Notes: a model not told the origin generated them from the letters alone. 64,000 nt of DNA from Halomonas sp. (GCF_014859505.1 NZ_JACUUD010000001.1:1-64000), one strand, 5' to 3'; shown: positions 1-11,972, numbered from the stretch's first letter. Numbers and translations are program-made.

Positions 1-1
1 C

Positions 2-1315
2 GCCCCGCCCGCTTCGCTTCGCCATGCCTGCGCCGGCACCCTGATCCTCGCGGGGCTCGCCCTGCAGGTGCTGCGTCTGGCCGGCCTGCCGATTGCCTTG
101 CCAGCGGTGAGCTACGCCTTCTGGCTCGCCGTCGTGCTGCTGTGGCCGGACCTCAAGCGGGGCAATCGCCGCCAGGCCGGCATTCTGGCGGGGCTGGGCC
201 TGGCGCTGGCGCTGGTTGCGGCCCTCGGCTACGGCGCCGAGATCGCCTGGCACCGGCTGCTGGACGGCAACAGCTATGTGGTGGCCATGCTGGTGGGGGT
301 GAGCTTCATCACGCTGATCGGCACCCGTCAGGGGCACGCCGCCCCGCCCGGCAGCGCCGTGATCGGGGCGCGCGGCACCGCCGGCACCTGGCTGGGGGTG
401 CATCTGCTCGGCGCCGTGCTGAACCTCTCCACGGTGTTCATGGTGGGGGATCGCCTCCGGCGCCACGGCGGGCTCTCCCTGCCGCAGCTGCTGGCGCTGA
501 ACCGCGGGCTCTCCAGCGCCGCGCTCTGGTCGCCCTTCTTCGCCTCCATGGGGGTGGTGATGACCCTGGCGCCGGAGATGCGCTTCACGACGATACTGGC
601 CCTTGGCCTGCCGCTGGCGATGCTGGCCGGCACTGTTTCGTTGCTCGACCTCTCCCGGCGCTTCGACCTCTCCCGGGTGGCCGGCTACTCGCTCTCGCCG
701 AAGAGCCTTCTCATGCCGGTGGGCATGGCCGCTCTGGTGCTGCTATTTCACTACGGCCTGACCCCCGGGCTTTCCATCGTCAGCATCATCACCTTCCTGC
801 TGCCGGCGGTGGCTCTGGCCAGCAACCTGCCCCGAGGGCCGCGCTGGACCCTGCGACGAGTGCGCAGCCACACGCTGGAGCGATTGCCGGCCATGCGTGG
901 CGAGATCGCGCTCTTCCTCTGCGCGGGCCTGCTGACCCAGGGGCTCTCGGCCTTCATCGGCGCAGTGACCGGCAGCCAGTGGACGCTATTTGCCCACTTC
1001 GGCGCGCCCCAGGCGGTGGCGAGCTTCCTGGCCATCGTGGCCAGCGCCGTGCTGGGGCTGCACCCGATCATCGGCGTCTCGGTGCTGGCCTCGATGCTCG
1101 ACCTGGAAGGCAGCCGCCAGACGCTCTTCGCCTTCGTGGCGCTGGCCTCCTGGGCGGTGGGTACAAGCGTCGGCCCGCTCTCCGGCATCAACCTCTCGCT
1201 GCAGGGGCGCTACGGCGTCAGCGGCGGCATGATGATGCGACACAACCTGGGCTATGCCGGCGCGCTCTCCACAATGGTGGTGGCGGGAATCGTCCTGCTC
1301 GATGCCTGGCTGTAA
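2..1315 (+). CDS. Polytopic membrane protein, 5'-truncated by window edge
   Basis: The frame is open from the first bases of the window, and the upstream codons already encode a hydrophobic helix, so the gene almost certainly starts before position 1. At least 415 residues are visible, with about ten or more predicted membrane segments and short polar loops. The alternating long helices and Gly/Ser/Pro-rich breaks resemble the ion-transporter superfamily of carboxylate, arsenite or Na+/H+ carriers, but I recognise no diagnostic motif and assign no substrate. It ends just before the convergent zinc-ribbon gene. Membrane location is clear; function is unknown. Confidence 0.75.
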   Translation, partial: APPASLRHACAGTLILAGLALQVLRLAGLPIALPAVSYAFWLAVVLLWPDLKRGNRRQAGILAGLGLALALVAALGYGAEIAWHRLLDGNSYVVAMLVGVSFITLIGTRQGHAAPPGSAVIGARGTAGTWLGVHLLGAVLNLSTVFMVGDRLRRHGGLSLPQLLALNRGLSSAALWSPFFASMGVVMTLAPEMRFTTILALGLPLAMLAGTVSLLDLSRRFDLSRVAGYSLSPKSLLMPVGMAALVLLFHYGLTPGLSIVSIITFLLPAVALASNLPRGPRWTLRRVRSHTLERLPAMRGEIALFLCAGLLTQGLSAFIGAVTGSQWTLFAHFGAPQAVASFLAIVASAVLGLHPIIGVSVLASMLDLEGSRQTLFAFVALASWAVGTSVGPLSGINLSLQGRYGVSGGMMMRHNLGYAGALSTMVVAGIVLLDAWL

Positions 1316-1319
1316 CCCC

Positions 1320-1835
1320 CTACTTCGACACCCGCTTGAAGTAGCGGTGATTGCACTGGTGGCAGGGTTCGATCCGGGTCAGCTCGGGCAGATCCACCTC
1401 GGCACCGCAGTGCACGCAGGCCATGCGGCCGGGGACCGCCATCTCCCCCTCGCAGTAATCCGCCTGGGCGGCCTCGAGGTCCTCCTCGAAGCGCTCACGT
1501 TCGATCACGCTACGATCGGCGATGGAAAGCAGCGACTCGCTGACCTTGCGCGACAGCGCCGAGAGGTCGATGCCGAGCCAGGCGGCCACCCCTTCACCGC
1601 CGGCGCTCAGGTAGCGGCGCATGTCCTTGAGGTCGCGCTCCACCCAGGCGCGCAGCAGCGACAGTTCATCCTTGGTGAACTCCTCGAGCTCGGCCTCGAA
1701 CTCCACGGCATCATCGAGCTCCTGCTGCAGATTCTCCCAGGTCAGCTCCTGGGCCCCCTCGCGCAGGCGCTCGAGCATACGCTCGTAGCCCTCGCGCAGG
1801 CGGTGGTCCGGTTGGGGTTGCCTAGAATCGCTCAT
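1320..1835 (-). CDS. DUF1451 zinc-ribbon protein (YbeL-like)
   Basis: Protein of 171 residues. An acidic, mostly helical N-terminal region (about residues 10-120) is followed by a C-terminal zinc ribbon with two CxxC pairs (CVHC and CHQC) spaced as in the DUF1451/YbeL family. I chose the ATG at 1835 because AGGAG lies at good spacing upstream; an in-frame extension to 1916 has no such signal and an unlikely Pro/Gly-rich sequence. It diverges from leuS, and E. coli ybeL also lies near leuS. The molecular role of the family is not known to me; metal binding is inferred from the cysteines. Confidence 0.85.
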   Translation of the reverse strand: MSDSRQPQPDHRLREGYERMLERLREGAQELTWENLQQELDDAVEFEAELEEFTKDELSLLRAWVERDLKDMRRYLSAGGEGVAAWLGIDLSALSRKVSESLLSIADRSVIERERFEEDLEAAQADYCEGEMAVPGRMACVHCGAEVDLPELTRIEPCHQCNHRYFKRVSK

Positions 1836-1859
1836 GGTCTGCTCCTTTTCCTGCGGTGA

Positions 1860-4628
<2,769 letters not shown>

Positions 4629-4654
4629 GCCCAGCGCGCCAGAGGGAGTGACCC

Positions 4655-5137
4655 ATGCAGCGACGCAACTTTCTTACCCTGGGCCTGGCCGGCACCGCCG
4701 GCCTCGCGCTCGCCGGCTGCGGCTTCCGGCTGCGCGGCTTCGATGAGCCCGCCACGGTGATCGATGACCTGTCGCTGGCAGGCCCCGACAGCGACTTCTC
4801 GCGACTCGCCCGTGAGCGCCTGGAGGCCACCGGCACTCGCGTGCATGGCGGCGCCGAGCGGGTGCTCAACCTGGGGCAGGCCGACTTCCAGCGACGCAAC
4901 CTCAGCGTGATGGACTCGGGCCCCCGGGAGGAGGAGATGACACTGAACATCCCCTTCTCGGTACAGCGCACAAGCGACGGCGCCTACCTGCTCGACCAGC
5001 AGCGCCTGGAGGTTGCCACCCGCTACACGGTGAGCGACGCCAACCTGCTGATCCAGGACGACCTGCGCGAGGAGGCCCGGCAGCAGCTGCGCGAAGCCGC
5101 CGTGCGCCAACTCCTGGATCGCCTGAGAAGCCTGTGA
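4655..5137 (+). CDS. lptE: LPS-assembly lipoprotein LptE
   Basis: Lipoprotein of 160 residues with a lipobox (LAGC, Cys22) followed by the GFRLRG segment typical of LptE. LptE plugs the LptD barrel in the outer membrane and helps deliver lipopolysaccharide to the cell surface. The n-region contains a twin-arginine-like RRNFL stretch, so export by the Tat route is possible, though this is inference. It sits 26 bp after leuS and 10 bp before holA, as in other gammaproteobacteria, which supports the assignment of a fast-evolving protein. An AGAGGGAG ribosome-binding site precedes the ATG. Confidence 0.93.
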   Translation: MQRRNFLTLGLAGTAGLALAGCGFRLRGFDEPATVIDDLSLAGPDSDFSRLARERLEATGTRVHGGAERVLNLGQADFQRRNLSVMDSGPREEEMTLNIPFSVQRTSDGAYLLDQQRLEVATRYTVSDANLLIQDDLREEARQQLREAAVRQLLDRLRSL

Positions 5138-5147
5138 AGGTGTTCTG

Positions 5148-6206
5148 TTGAAAGTCTTCCCCGACAAGCTGGCCGATGCGCTGGCGAAGAAGCTGCCGCC
5201 GGTGGTGATCGTCGCCGGCGAGGAGCCGCTGCAGCATATGGAGGCCTGCGACGCCGTGCGCGCCGCGGCCCGGGCCCGCGGCATCGAGGAGCGCGAGATC
5301 CTCCACGTGGAGGGCAACTTCGCCTGGGGGCGCCTGCATGAGGCCTCGGCCAGCCTGTCGCTGTTCGCCAGCGCCAAGCTGATCGAGCTGCGCCTGGCCG
5401 GCAACAACCTGGGCCAGGAGGGCGGCAAGGCACTGAAGGCCTACGCCGAGGAGCTCAAGGGCAGCGACAACGTGCTGCTGCTGGCCATGGGCAAGCTCGA
5501 CTTCCGCCAGCAGAAGAGCGCCTGGTTCCAGGCGCTGGACAAGGTCGGGCTCTTCGTGCCGGTGTGGCCGGTGGACGCCTCGCGGCTGGGCTTCTGGCTG
5601 CGTGACCGCGCCTCTCGCCACGGCCTTACTCTCGACCTGGACGCCGCCCGCCTGCTCGGCGAGCGCACCGAGGGCAACCTGCTGGCCGCCGATCAGGAGT
5701 TGCAGAAGCTCGCCCTGCTGATGCCGCCAAACACCCGCGTCTCCCCCCGGGACGTGGCCGGCGGCGTGGAGGACAGCGCCCGCTTTGATGTCTTCACGCT
5801 GGTCGATGCCTGCCTCAGGGGGGAACGGATGCGGGTCTCACGGATCATGGCCGGCCTGCGCGGCGAGGGGGTGGAGCCCCCCATCGTGCTCTGGGCGCTG
5901 ACCCGCGAGCTGCGCACCCTGCTATCGCTGCACCAGCACATCGACCAGGGCCAGAGCTTCGAGCACGCCTGCAAGGCACAGAAGCCCTCGATCTTCGAGA
6001 AACGCCGCCCCGCCTACCAGCAGGCCATCGGTCGCCTGCCGGTCAAGCGACTGCACAAGCTGCTGCTGTTCGCCCAGCGACTCGACCTGGCCATCAAGGG
6101 GGCCGCCGCGCTGCCGGTGCAGGACGGCCTCCACGACCTGGCCCTGACGCTCGCCGGCGGCCGCGGCCTGCTCGCCGAGCTGCCTTCCTCCTATCGCATC
6201 GCGTGA
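5148..6206 (+). CDS. holA: DNA polymerase III delta subunit
   Basis: Protein of 352 residues matching the delta subunit of the clamp loader, which opens the beta sliding clamp during replication. The N-terminal ATPase-like fold (without a functional Walker A), the central lid region and the C-terminal collar helices with the pattern ending in LLFAQRLDLAIKG are present. The start is TTG at 5148, preceded by GAAGG at good spacing and only 10 bp after lptE; TTG starts are uncommon and may keep expression low. It is the last gene of the leuS-lptE-holA unit. Confidence 0.95.
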   Translation: MKVFPDKLADALAKKLPPVVIVAGEEPLQHMEACDAVRAAARARGIEEREILHVEGNFAWGRLHEASASLSLFASAKLIELRLAGNNLGQEGGKALKAYAEELKGSDNVLLLAMGKLDFRQQKSAWFQALDKVGLFVPVWPVDASRLGFWLRDRASRHGLTLDLDAARLLGERTEGNLLAADQELQKLALLMPPNTRVSPRDVAGGVEDSARFDVFTLVDACLRGERMRVSRIMAGLRGEGVEPPIVLWALTRELRTLLSLHQHIDQGQSFEHACKAQKPSIFEKRRPAYQQAIGRLPVKRLHKLLLFAQRLDLAIKGAAALPVQDGLHDLALTLAGGRGLLAELPSSYRIA

Positions 6207-6233
6207 ACGACCCAAGCGTTGACCGCCAAGGGC

Positions 6234-6263
6234 ATGAAATCTTACACCCTTTCATCCTATACT
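6234..6263 (+). promoter_or_regulatory. Possible promoter with inverted repeat upstream of the PA2779-like gene
   Basis: A TATACT -10-like hexamer (6258-6263) is preceded by the inverted repeat ATGAAA (6234-6239) / TTTCAT (6250-6255). This would leave a leader of about 90 nt before the ATG at 6362. The -35 match is poor, so an activator or repressor site overlapping the promoter is conceivable. Confidence 0.35.
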
Positions 6264-6361
6264 GGACGGGCATCATCGTGACGCCACACTTGTTCGCCAG
6301 GACGCGACGCGTGGATCATCCAAGAGCCGGAAGCCCACTATAACGAAGAAGGAACACCGAC

Positions 6362-6760
6362 ATGATGAAGAAGATCTGCCGTTACCTGAGCCCGCTGATG
6401 ATCGCTGCCCTGGTCCTGGGGAGTTTCTCGGTGTCGGCCGCACCGGCCCCCGCAGGCAACGACCTGATCACAACCCAGGCCGCCCTGAACGCGGAACATG
6501 GCCAGGCCGATCGGGAGCGGATTCACGAGATCCTCGCCCGTGACGATGTCCGCGAGCAGCTGATCACCCAGGGTGTTGACCTGGCCGAGGTCGAGGCCCG
6601 CGTGGCGGCGCTCTCCGATGCCGAGGCCGCCCAGATGGCCGAACAGCTCGAGCAGCTTCCGGCCGGTGCCAGCGTGGTCGGCGCCCTCTTTGCCGTCTTC
6701 GTGATCCTGCTGGTCACCGATATCCTCGGCCTGACCAACATCTTCCCCTTCACCCGCTGA
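6362..6760 (+). CDS. PA2779-family small membrane protein
   Basis: Protein of 132 residues: an N-terminal signal segment (about 1-26), a soluble helical region with Asp/Glu- and Ala-rich heptads (about 30-95), and one C-terminal membrane helix (about 103-122). This architecture and the following cysteine-peptidase/TPR gene match the conserved PA2779-PA2778 pair of Pseudomonas. The function of the pair is not established to my knowledge; a role in the envelope is inferred from the signal sequence and membrane helix. The next gene starts 10 bp downstream, so the two are very probably co-transcribed. Confidence 0.8.
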   Translation: MMKKICRYLSPLMIAALVLGSFSVSAAPAPAGNDLITTQAALNAEHGQADRERIHEILARDDVREQLITQGVDLAEVEARVAALSDAEAAQMAEQLEQLPAGASVVGALFAVFVILLVTDILGLTNIFPFTR

Positions 6761-6770
6761 GGGCGCCGCC

Positions 6771-7745
6771 GTGATCGACTGCCTTATCCGGCAGCCGGCG
6801 GCAGCATCAGCCTGGAACGCCCGCCCTGCGGGCGTTCTTGCGTTGTTGCTGCTGCTTGCGCTGCTGACCGGCTGCGCCAGCACCCCGCGCCTGGCCGATA
6901 CCACCGAGGACCGCCTGCCCCGCCAACTGCTGCTCGACGAGGTCCCCTTCCACGCTCAGCGCTACTATCAGTGCGGCCCGGCATCGCTGGCCATGGTGCT
7001 CAATGACGCCGGTGTCGATGTCGAGGTGGACACGCTGATCCCCCAGGTCTTCCTTCCCGGCCGCGAGGGCAGCGTGCAGCCGGAGATGCTGGCCACCGTG
7101 CGCCGCCACGGCCGGATTCCCTTCGTGATCGACGGCCATCTGGACGGCCTGCTGCTCGAGTTGGACGAGGGCCATCCGGTGGTGGTGATGCAGAACCTGT
7201 CGCTGCCCGCCTGGCCCATGTGGCACTACGCGGTGGCCATCGGCTTCGACCTGGATCGCAACGAACTGATCCTGCATAGCGGCGAGGAGCCGCGTCGGGT
7301 CGAGTCCTTCCGGCGCTTCGACGCCACCTGGGCGCGCAGTGACCGCTGGGCCTTCGTGGCATTGCCCCCGGGCGAACTGCCGGCGGGCGTGAGGCCCCAC
7401 CGCGCCATGGAGGCGATCAGCGACTTCGAGAGTCTCCAGGGAGCCGAGACCGCCCTGCCGGCCTGGGAGTCGCTGGCCAAGCGCTTCACGGATAACGGCC
7501 TGGTGCACTTCGGCCTGGGCAACGCCCGCTACACCACCGGTGACGCCTCGGGCGCCCTCACCGCCTTCGAGCGAGCCGTCTCGGCTGAGCCCGGACTGGC
7601 CGTCGCCTGGCTCAATCTGGGCCTGGCCCGGCGTGGCCAGGGCGACGCGGCAGGCGCCCGAGAAGCCCTGGAAGAGGCCGCCGCCCTGCACGGCCACTGG
7701 CAGCCCCACGCCCGCCAGGCACTGGAGACCCTGGAGGAGGGTTAG
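6771..7745 (+). CDS. PA2778-family C39-like cysteine peptidase with TPR region, lipoprotein
   Basis: Protein of 324 residues. A signal peptide ends in a lipobox (LLTGC, Cys35). Residues about 55-205 form a papain-like C39 fold: a QCGPAS segment with the catalytic Cys near 68 and a WHYAV segment with the presumed catalytic His near 150. The C-terminal part (about 220-320) is Ala-rich with tetratricopeptide-like repeats. It is paired with the small membrane protein upstream. Bacteriocin-processing peptidases share the fold, but no ABC transporter domain is attached here, so the substrate is unknown. It starts at GTG. Confidence 0.82.
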   Translation: MIDCLIRQPAAASAWNARPAGVLALLLLLALLTGCASTPRLADTTEDRLPRQLLLDEVPFHAQRYYQCGPASLAMVLNDAGVDVEVDTLIPQVFLPGREGSVQPEMLATVRRHGRIPFVIDGHLDGLLLELDEGHPVVVMQNLSLPAWPMWHYAVAIGFDLDRNELILHSGEEPRRVESFRRFDATWARSDRWAFVALPPGELPAGVRPHRAMEAISDFESLQGAETALPAWESLAKRFTDNGLVHFGLGNARYTTGDASGALTAFERAVSAEPGLAVAWLNLGLARRGQGDAAGAREALEEAAALHGHWQPHARQALETLEEG

Positions 7746-7747
7746 CC

Positions 7748-8188
7748 GTGACCCATGACATCGTGATCAAGCGCATCTACCAGCCCATCGAGGCCGAGGA
7801 CGGTGCCCGGGTGCTGGTGGACCGGCTGTGGCCCAGGGGCAAGCCCCGCGAGACGCTGGCGCTCACCGACTGGTACCGTGACGCCTCGCCCAGCCCCACG
7901 CTGCGGCGCCAGTACCATCAGCGGGAGATCAGCCACTTCGTGTTCGCCTTCCGCTATCGCGGGGAACTGCGCGACCACCCGGAACACCTGGTGCCGCTGA
8001 TGCGCCATGCCCGCGTGAGGCGCCTCACCCTGCTCACCGCCGCACGCAATATCGAGGCGTCCCACCTGCCGGTGCTGCACGAGGCGTTGCTCAAGGCGCT
8101 GCGCGACGAGGATGCGGCCGACCTGGAGCCCGCATCACCGCCCTGCTACGCCCACCTCCCGCCAGACCCGTCGCGCGACGAGGGCTGA
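7748..8188 (+). CDS. DUF488 family protein (YeaO-like)
   Basis: Protein of 146 residues starting at GTG two bases after the preceding stop. It carries the DUF488 signature, an IKRIY start followed by VLVDRLWPRG, and a later TLLTAAR segment that resembles a nucleotide- or phosphate-binding loop. Members such as E. coli YeaO are common, but no reaction is firmly assigned. Tight coupling to the PA2778-like gene suggests a shared transcript. It is convergent with the ABC exporter gene, with only 10 bp between the stop codons. Confidence 0.85.
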   Translation: MTHDIVIKRIYQPIEAEDGARVLVDRLWPRGKPRETLALTDWYRDASPSPTLRRQYHQREISHFVFAFRYRGELRDHPEHLVPLMRHARVRRLTLLTAARNIEASHLPVLHEALLKALRDEDAADLEPASPPCYAHLPPDPSRDEG

Positions 8189-8198
8189 GCCCGAGCGG

Positions 8199-10019
8199 TC
8201 AGGTTCCCGTCGCGCGATAGTGATGCGCCTGACGGCTGAACAGATCGCAATACAAGCCTCGTCGGCGCATCAGCTCGTCATGGGTGCCCGCCTCACGAAT
8301 CTCGCCCTGATCCAGAACGTAGATGTAATCCGCCATCCGTACGGTCGACAGACGATGGCTGATGATCAGGGCGGCCCGATGGTCGATGCGTTCGCGAAAG
8401 TTCTCGAACAGTTCGGATTCCGCCCCGGGGTCCATGGCGCTGGTGGGTTCATCGAGAATGATCACACTGGAACGATGCATGAAGGCCCTCGCCAGGGCGA
8501 CCTTCTGCCATTGACCGATGCTGAGCTCCTGGCCGTCGTCGAACATCCGGGTCAGGGGAGTCTCGTAGCCGTCCTTGAGCCTGCGGATGAAGGGGTCGGC
8601 ACCGGCCTTTATCGCAGCGGCTTCGACCGCCGGCGTATCCACCGGCTGACGGATGTCGCCGTAGCGGATGTTCTCCCGCACGCTGGTCGCATAGTGGGCA
8701 TAGTCCTGGAAGATCACGCTGAACAGGCGGCGATACTCCTCGAGACCGTACTCGCGAATGTCCACCCCATCCAGGGTGATCCGCCCCGATGTCGGGTCGT
8801 AGAGTCGGCACAGCAGCTTGATCAGCGAGGTCTTGCCGGAGCCGTTGGCCCCTACCAGGGCGACGACCTGCCCGGGACGGATGGTGAGCTCGATGCCGTT
8901 CAGCACGGGGGTATCGGTACCGGGATAGTGGAAGCCGACGCCCTCGAAGCGGATCCCTTCACGCGGCGACGCCGGCATCGCCACGGGATGCTCCGGCTCC
9001 CCGATCACCGGCCGAATGTCGAGAAACTCGAACAGCAGGCCGAGGAAGAGATGGTCCTCGTAGAGCTGGGCGAGCTGATGCACCAGCTCCTGCCCCATCG
9101 ACTGGGCCCGCTGGAAAATCAGCAGGAACAGCACCAGGTCGCCGACGCTGCTGCGCCCCCCGGCGGTTTCCCAGGCAAGAAACCCCAGGGCGCCAAAGAA
9201 GGCCACGGTGGCGATACTCGCGACGGCCAGTTCGACCCGGGTCCGCCGCCGGGTGATCCACATGCGCTCGCGGCGGATCTGACCCCGCAGCTCGGAATGC
9301 TGATCACGCAGCACATTGCCCAGCTGGTTGAGGCGAAGTTCCTTGGCATTTATGTCGGAGGTCATCAGCCAATCGAGATAATAGGCGCGCCGCTCCATCT
9401 GGGTACGTCGTCGCTGCCATTCGTACAGATACCGGGTGAAATGAATCCTGACCAGCAGGGCCGGCACGATGGCGATCAGCAGCACCGGCAGCATCAACCA
9501 GTTGATGCTCACCATCAGCACCACGATCGCCATCAGCATCAGGCTGTTCCTGGCCAGCATCATCAGGTTGGTGACCACCTGCACCGGTCGCTGATTACCG
9601 GCCTCGCGGGCGCGTTGAAGCGTATCGAAGTAGCGTGGGCTTTCGTAGAAGGCAAGATCGGCACGCACCGCACGGGTATGGATCTCCCGATCGATATGAT
9701 CGGCCACCAGCATTCCCTGGGCCTCCCTGGCCAGGCCAGCCATCGACCTGGCGGCCAGGAAGACCAGCGTGCAGCCGCCCGTCAGCGCCACGAACCAGAG
9801 CACCCGCCATGCCTCGTCCTCGACCGATTCGTTAGCCATAGTCCCGGTGATCACATCGACCAGCTGCTTGAACAGATAGAGGACGGCCAGCCCAGAGGCC
9901 ACCTCCAGGGCCATCAATGCCGTCCCCAGCAGGGTCCACTTGCGGCTGCTATGCCACAGGATCGGCAGGATGCGTCGCAATGAGAGCAAGGGGGCGAAGA
10001 GTCGAGCAACTAGCATCAT
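8199..10019 (-). CDS. Peptide-exporter-like ABC transporter (lasso-peptide D type)
   Basis: Fused permease-ATPase half-transporter of 606 residues. The N-terminal part (about 20-330) has six membrane segments; the C-terminal ATPase has Walker A GANGSGKT (about 390-397), the signature LSIGQWQK (about 499-506) and Walker B VIILDEPTS (about 517-525). The GQWQ form of the signature is common among exporters of lantibiotic and lasso peptides. No N-terminal C39 peptidase domain is present, so any leader would be removed by a separate protease, fitting the B2-type gene nearby. It lies 22 bp after the nucleotidyltransferase gene on the same strand. Export of a modified peptide is inferred from context. 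Confidence 0.85.
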   Translation of the reverse strand: MMLVARLFAPLLSLRRILPILWHSSRKWTLLGTALMALEVASGLAVLYLFKQLVDVITGTMANESVEDEAWRVLWFVALTGGCTLVFLAARSMAGLAREAQGMLVADHIDREIHTRAVRADLAFYESPRYFDTLQRAREAGNQRPVQVVTNLMMLARNSLMLMAIVVLMVSINWLMLPVLLIAIVPALLVRIHFTRYLYEWQRRRTQMERRAYYLDWLMTSDINAKELRLNQLGNVLRDQHSELRGQIRRERMWITRRRTRVELAVASIATVAFFGALGFLAWETAGGRSSVGDLVLFLLIFQRAQSMGQELVHQLAQLYEDHLFLGLLFEFLDIRPVIGEPEHPVAMPASPREGIRFEGVGFHYPGTDTPVLNGIELTIRPGQVVALVGANGSGKTSLIKLLCRLYDPTSGRITLDGVDIREYGLEEYRRLFSVIFQDYAHYATSVRENIRYGDIRQPVDTPAVEAAAIKAGADPFIRRLKDGYETPLTRMFDDGQELSIGQWQKVALARAFMHRSSVIILDEPTSAMDPGAESELFENFRERIDHRAALIISHRLSTVRMADYIYVLDQGEIREAGTHDELMRRRGLYCDLFSRQAHHYRATGT

Positions 10020-10041
10020 GGACGTCGGCCGTGAACCAGCA

Positions 10042-11238
10042 TCATGACCGCCACCGCCCGGTCGTGATTCTTGAATGGAGTTTCTGGAAGGGGCAGGTCA
10101 ATCGGTAAATCCACTGCCAACGCGCTGGCAACGGCCATAGACGGTAGTCGGCATAGTTGGGCCGAAGGAGCTTGACCACTCCCTGCATTCGACCCTGGAG
10201 CCGATCTCTGGCGGAGGCCTGCCAGTCGAATGCAAAGTCCGGAGAGGTTTTCATCCTCTCCATTGCCAGCTCCACCTCCGGTCCACCTTGAAGTGCCATC
10301 AGGCATGCATCCAGAAGCTCCTTACCATGATTGGAAATGATGACATTATCAGGCTCAGGGTCGGACAAGGCTCGATGCATCTCCAGGCAGGCCTCGAGGG
10401 TTGCCGCAAGCTTCAGCCGGGCCGCAAGCTGGCGACTCGCCGCCAATGAAAAGCTCGGATGACGCTGAATCGCATCCAGGTCGACCAGCCAGTGCAGGTG
10501 AGACCAATGGTGCTTGGTATGATGCAGGCAGATGTAGACAAAGAGCTCCTCCGTGGGCATGACCTGGATCTCGGCACCACCCATCACGAACGGTTCTGCA
10601 CCGTCGAGCAGTGCCTGGGTTGTATAGATCGTTCCGGAAACGTCGATCTGTTGATGAAGATCGATCGGGACACCCTCCGGAGACAGGAGCGAGAAGACAT
10701 GGTGGGCACCGGCCGCATACACAAGCCCTTCTCGGTCCGTCGTCAGGCCTTTCGGCATGAGCGATACGTAGCCCTTGTTCAGTGCTCGCTCCAGCAACTC
10801 AACCAGCCGCCCAGGCGGAACAAGCAGATCGATATCCCGCGAGAACCGCAACGACGGATCGTCGTAGTAGCGTGCCGCCAGACTGGGCCCCTTGAAGAAA
10901 GCGTGAGGGACCTCAAGAGGACTCAGCAGCTCGTCCCGAAGTTTCCGCTGAGCGTCCGCCACCAGCAGGTTGAGCTGGACCACGGACAGGCTTCCCTGGC
11001 GGATTTCGTCCAGTTGCGTCGCAGGCAGGTTTCCAGGCGCAAGACGCCGCAGGTGTCGATAGACGAGCGGCAGCACGAAGCGTTGATTGGCTTGTCGTGC
11101 CAGCTCGGGCCAGTCATCAACCTGTGTGCATAGTGCGAGTGCCGCCGCTTGCTGCTTCTCCGTGAGCTCGAGACGTGCCAGCAACAGCAACAGCTTCAGC
11201 ATGGGGCCCGGGGTAGAGACATTCACTCGTTTGGGCAT
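10042..11238 (-). CDS. NTP_transf_5-type nucleotidyltransferase, RiPP-associated
   Basis: Protein of 398 residues resembling the Pfam NTP_transf_5 family. The nucleotidyltransferase core has FKGPSL (about 115-120) followed by the RDIDLLV metal-binding motif (134-140, two aspartates), and a later IDLHQQI strand with the third acidic position. Homologues occur in lasso-peptide clusters (paeninodin and pseudomycoidin types), where they act on the peptide's phosphate tail. No HPr-kinase-like partner is visible here. The gene looks less GC-rich than its neighbours, consistent with transfer. TAGGAG precedes the ATG, and the gene diverges from the B2-like gene. Confidence 0.85.
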   Translation of the reverse strand: MPKRVNVSTPGPMLKLLLLLARLELTEKQQAAALALCTQVDDWPELARQANQRFVLPLVYRHLRRLAPGNLPATQLDEIRQGSLSVVQLNLLVADAQRKLRDELLSPLEVPHAFFKGPSLAARYYDDPSLRFSRDIDLLVPPGRLVELLERALNKGYVSLMPKGLTTDREGLVYAAGAHHVFSLLSPEGVPIDLHQQIDVSGTIYTTQALLDGAEPFVMGGAEIQVMPTEELFVYICLHHTKHHWSHLHWLVDLDAIQRHPSFSLAASRQLAARLKLAATLEACLEMHRALSDPEPDNVIISNHGKELLDACLMALQGGPEVELAMERMKTSPDFAFDWQASARDRLQGRMQGVVKLLRPNYADYRLWPLPARWQWIYRLTCPFQKLHSRITTGRWRS

Positions 11239-11513
11239 GGCAGGACGTTCTCCTAACGCTTACGCCATCCCGGATGGCAGATCCAACGGTGCAAGGCAGC
11301 ATCTGATCATCTTTTTTTGTTACATCATGTTAGTCAACTTCACCCGGGGCTACCATCGTTATCACTACCTCGGAATCACCTTGCCGCTGGACAGGCCGTT
11401 GGCCGGAGAACTACATTCGGCGTGACAGCGGGGTCGAACGCACATCCGGCACCGGCTGCCTATTCCTTCGATGTCTCCGTCCCCGTCCATCTTGACGAGA
11501 GGCTAGAGTAACC
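11239..11513. other. Divergent intergenic region of the RiPP-like cluster
   Basis: This 275-bp gap separates the divergent nucleotidyltransferase and B2 genes and must hold promoters for both. The part near 11300-11340 is clearly AT-rich with a seven-T run. Three very small frames lie in it: 11317-11511 (+, TTG start, ends 2 bp before the B2 start), 11327-11425 (+, ATG, 32 codons) and 11365-11490 (-, ATG, 41 codons, with four cysteines). None has a clear ribosome-binding site or the usual lasso core pattern, so I do not call a precursor gene. Confidence 0.5.
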
Positions 11514-11972
11514 GTGAAACGACTCCGCAGATTCCTCCAGGCTCCCCTGACTCGCCAATGCCTGCTGGGGGAAGCCGCCGTGCAACTGTGGCTTGCCTGG
11601 CTCCTGGTCAGGCTCTTCCCGTTTCGCTGGTGGTCGCCGATCCTGGGCGACTCCTCCGCGGGAGAACAGCTCCCCCCCGAGAGCGTCGACGACCCGCGAG
11701 CCCAGGATATCAGCCGGGCCGTCAGCGACATCAATCGCGCGGTCGGCGGCCGCTATACCTGTCTGATGCTGGCCGTGGCCGGCCAGCGCATGCTCAATCG
11801 CCGGCATATCTCGAGCAGCCTCATCCTCGGCACCTTTACCGAACACGGTGAGCAGCAAGGCCCCACCATGACGGCCCACGCCTGGCTGCGGGTCGGCAGG
11901 CAGGTGATCCTGGGCGGGCATGACGGCCGTTACCTGCCCCTGGCGAGCTTCGTGAGAAGCTATCCGGAATGA
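11514..11972 (+). CDS. Lasso-peptide B2-type leader protease (transglutaminase fold)
   Basis: Protein of 152 residues, a usual B2 length. After a helical N-terminus (LFPFRWW, about 35-40) come the three elements of the transglutaminase-like protease: Cys83 in YTCLMLA, His122 in TAHAWLRV, and Asp137 in GGHDGRY. In lasso-peptide pathways B2 works with the B1/PqqD-like protein to remove the leader from the precursor. The start is GTG. The PqqD-like gene follows on the same strand, 241 bp downstream. All three expected catalytic residues are in place, so the protein looks active; the substrate is unknown. Confidence 0.88.
   Translation: MKRLRRFLQAPLTRQCLLGEAAVQLWLAWLLVRLFPFRWWSPILGDSSAGEQLPPESVDDPRAQDISRAVSDINRAVGGRYTCLMLAVAGQRMLNRRHISSSLILGTFTEHGEQQGPTMTAHAWLRVGRQVILGGHDGRYLPLASFVRSYPE

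Noticed and set aside
8112..9983. 623-codon frame antisense to the ABC exporter
   Set aside because: Low-complexity His/Gln/Asp-rich translation with no recognisable fold; the exporter on the minus strand has all ABC motifs.
11365..11490. Cys-rich 41-codon frame as the RiPP precursor gene
   Set aside because: No ribosome-binding site and no leader/core pattern. It is kept only as a weak candidate in the findings, not as a CDS.
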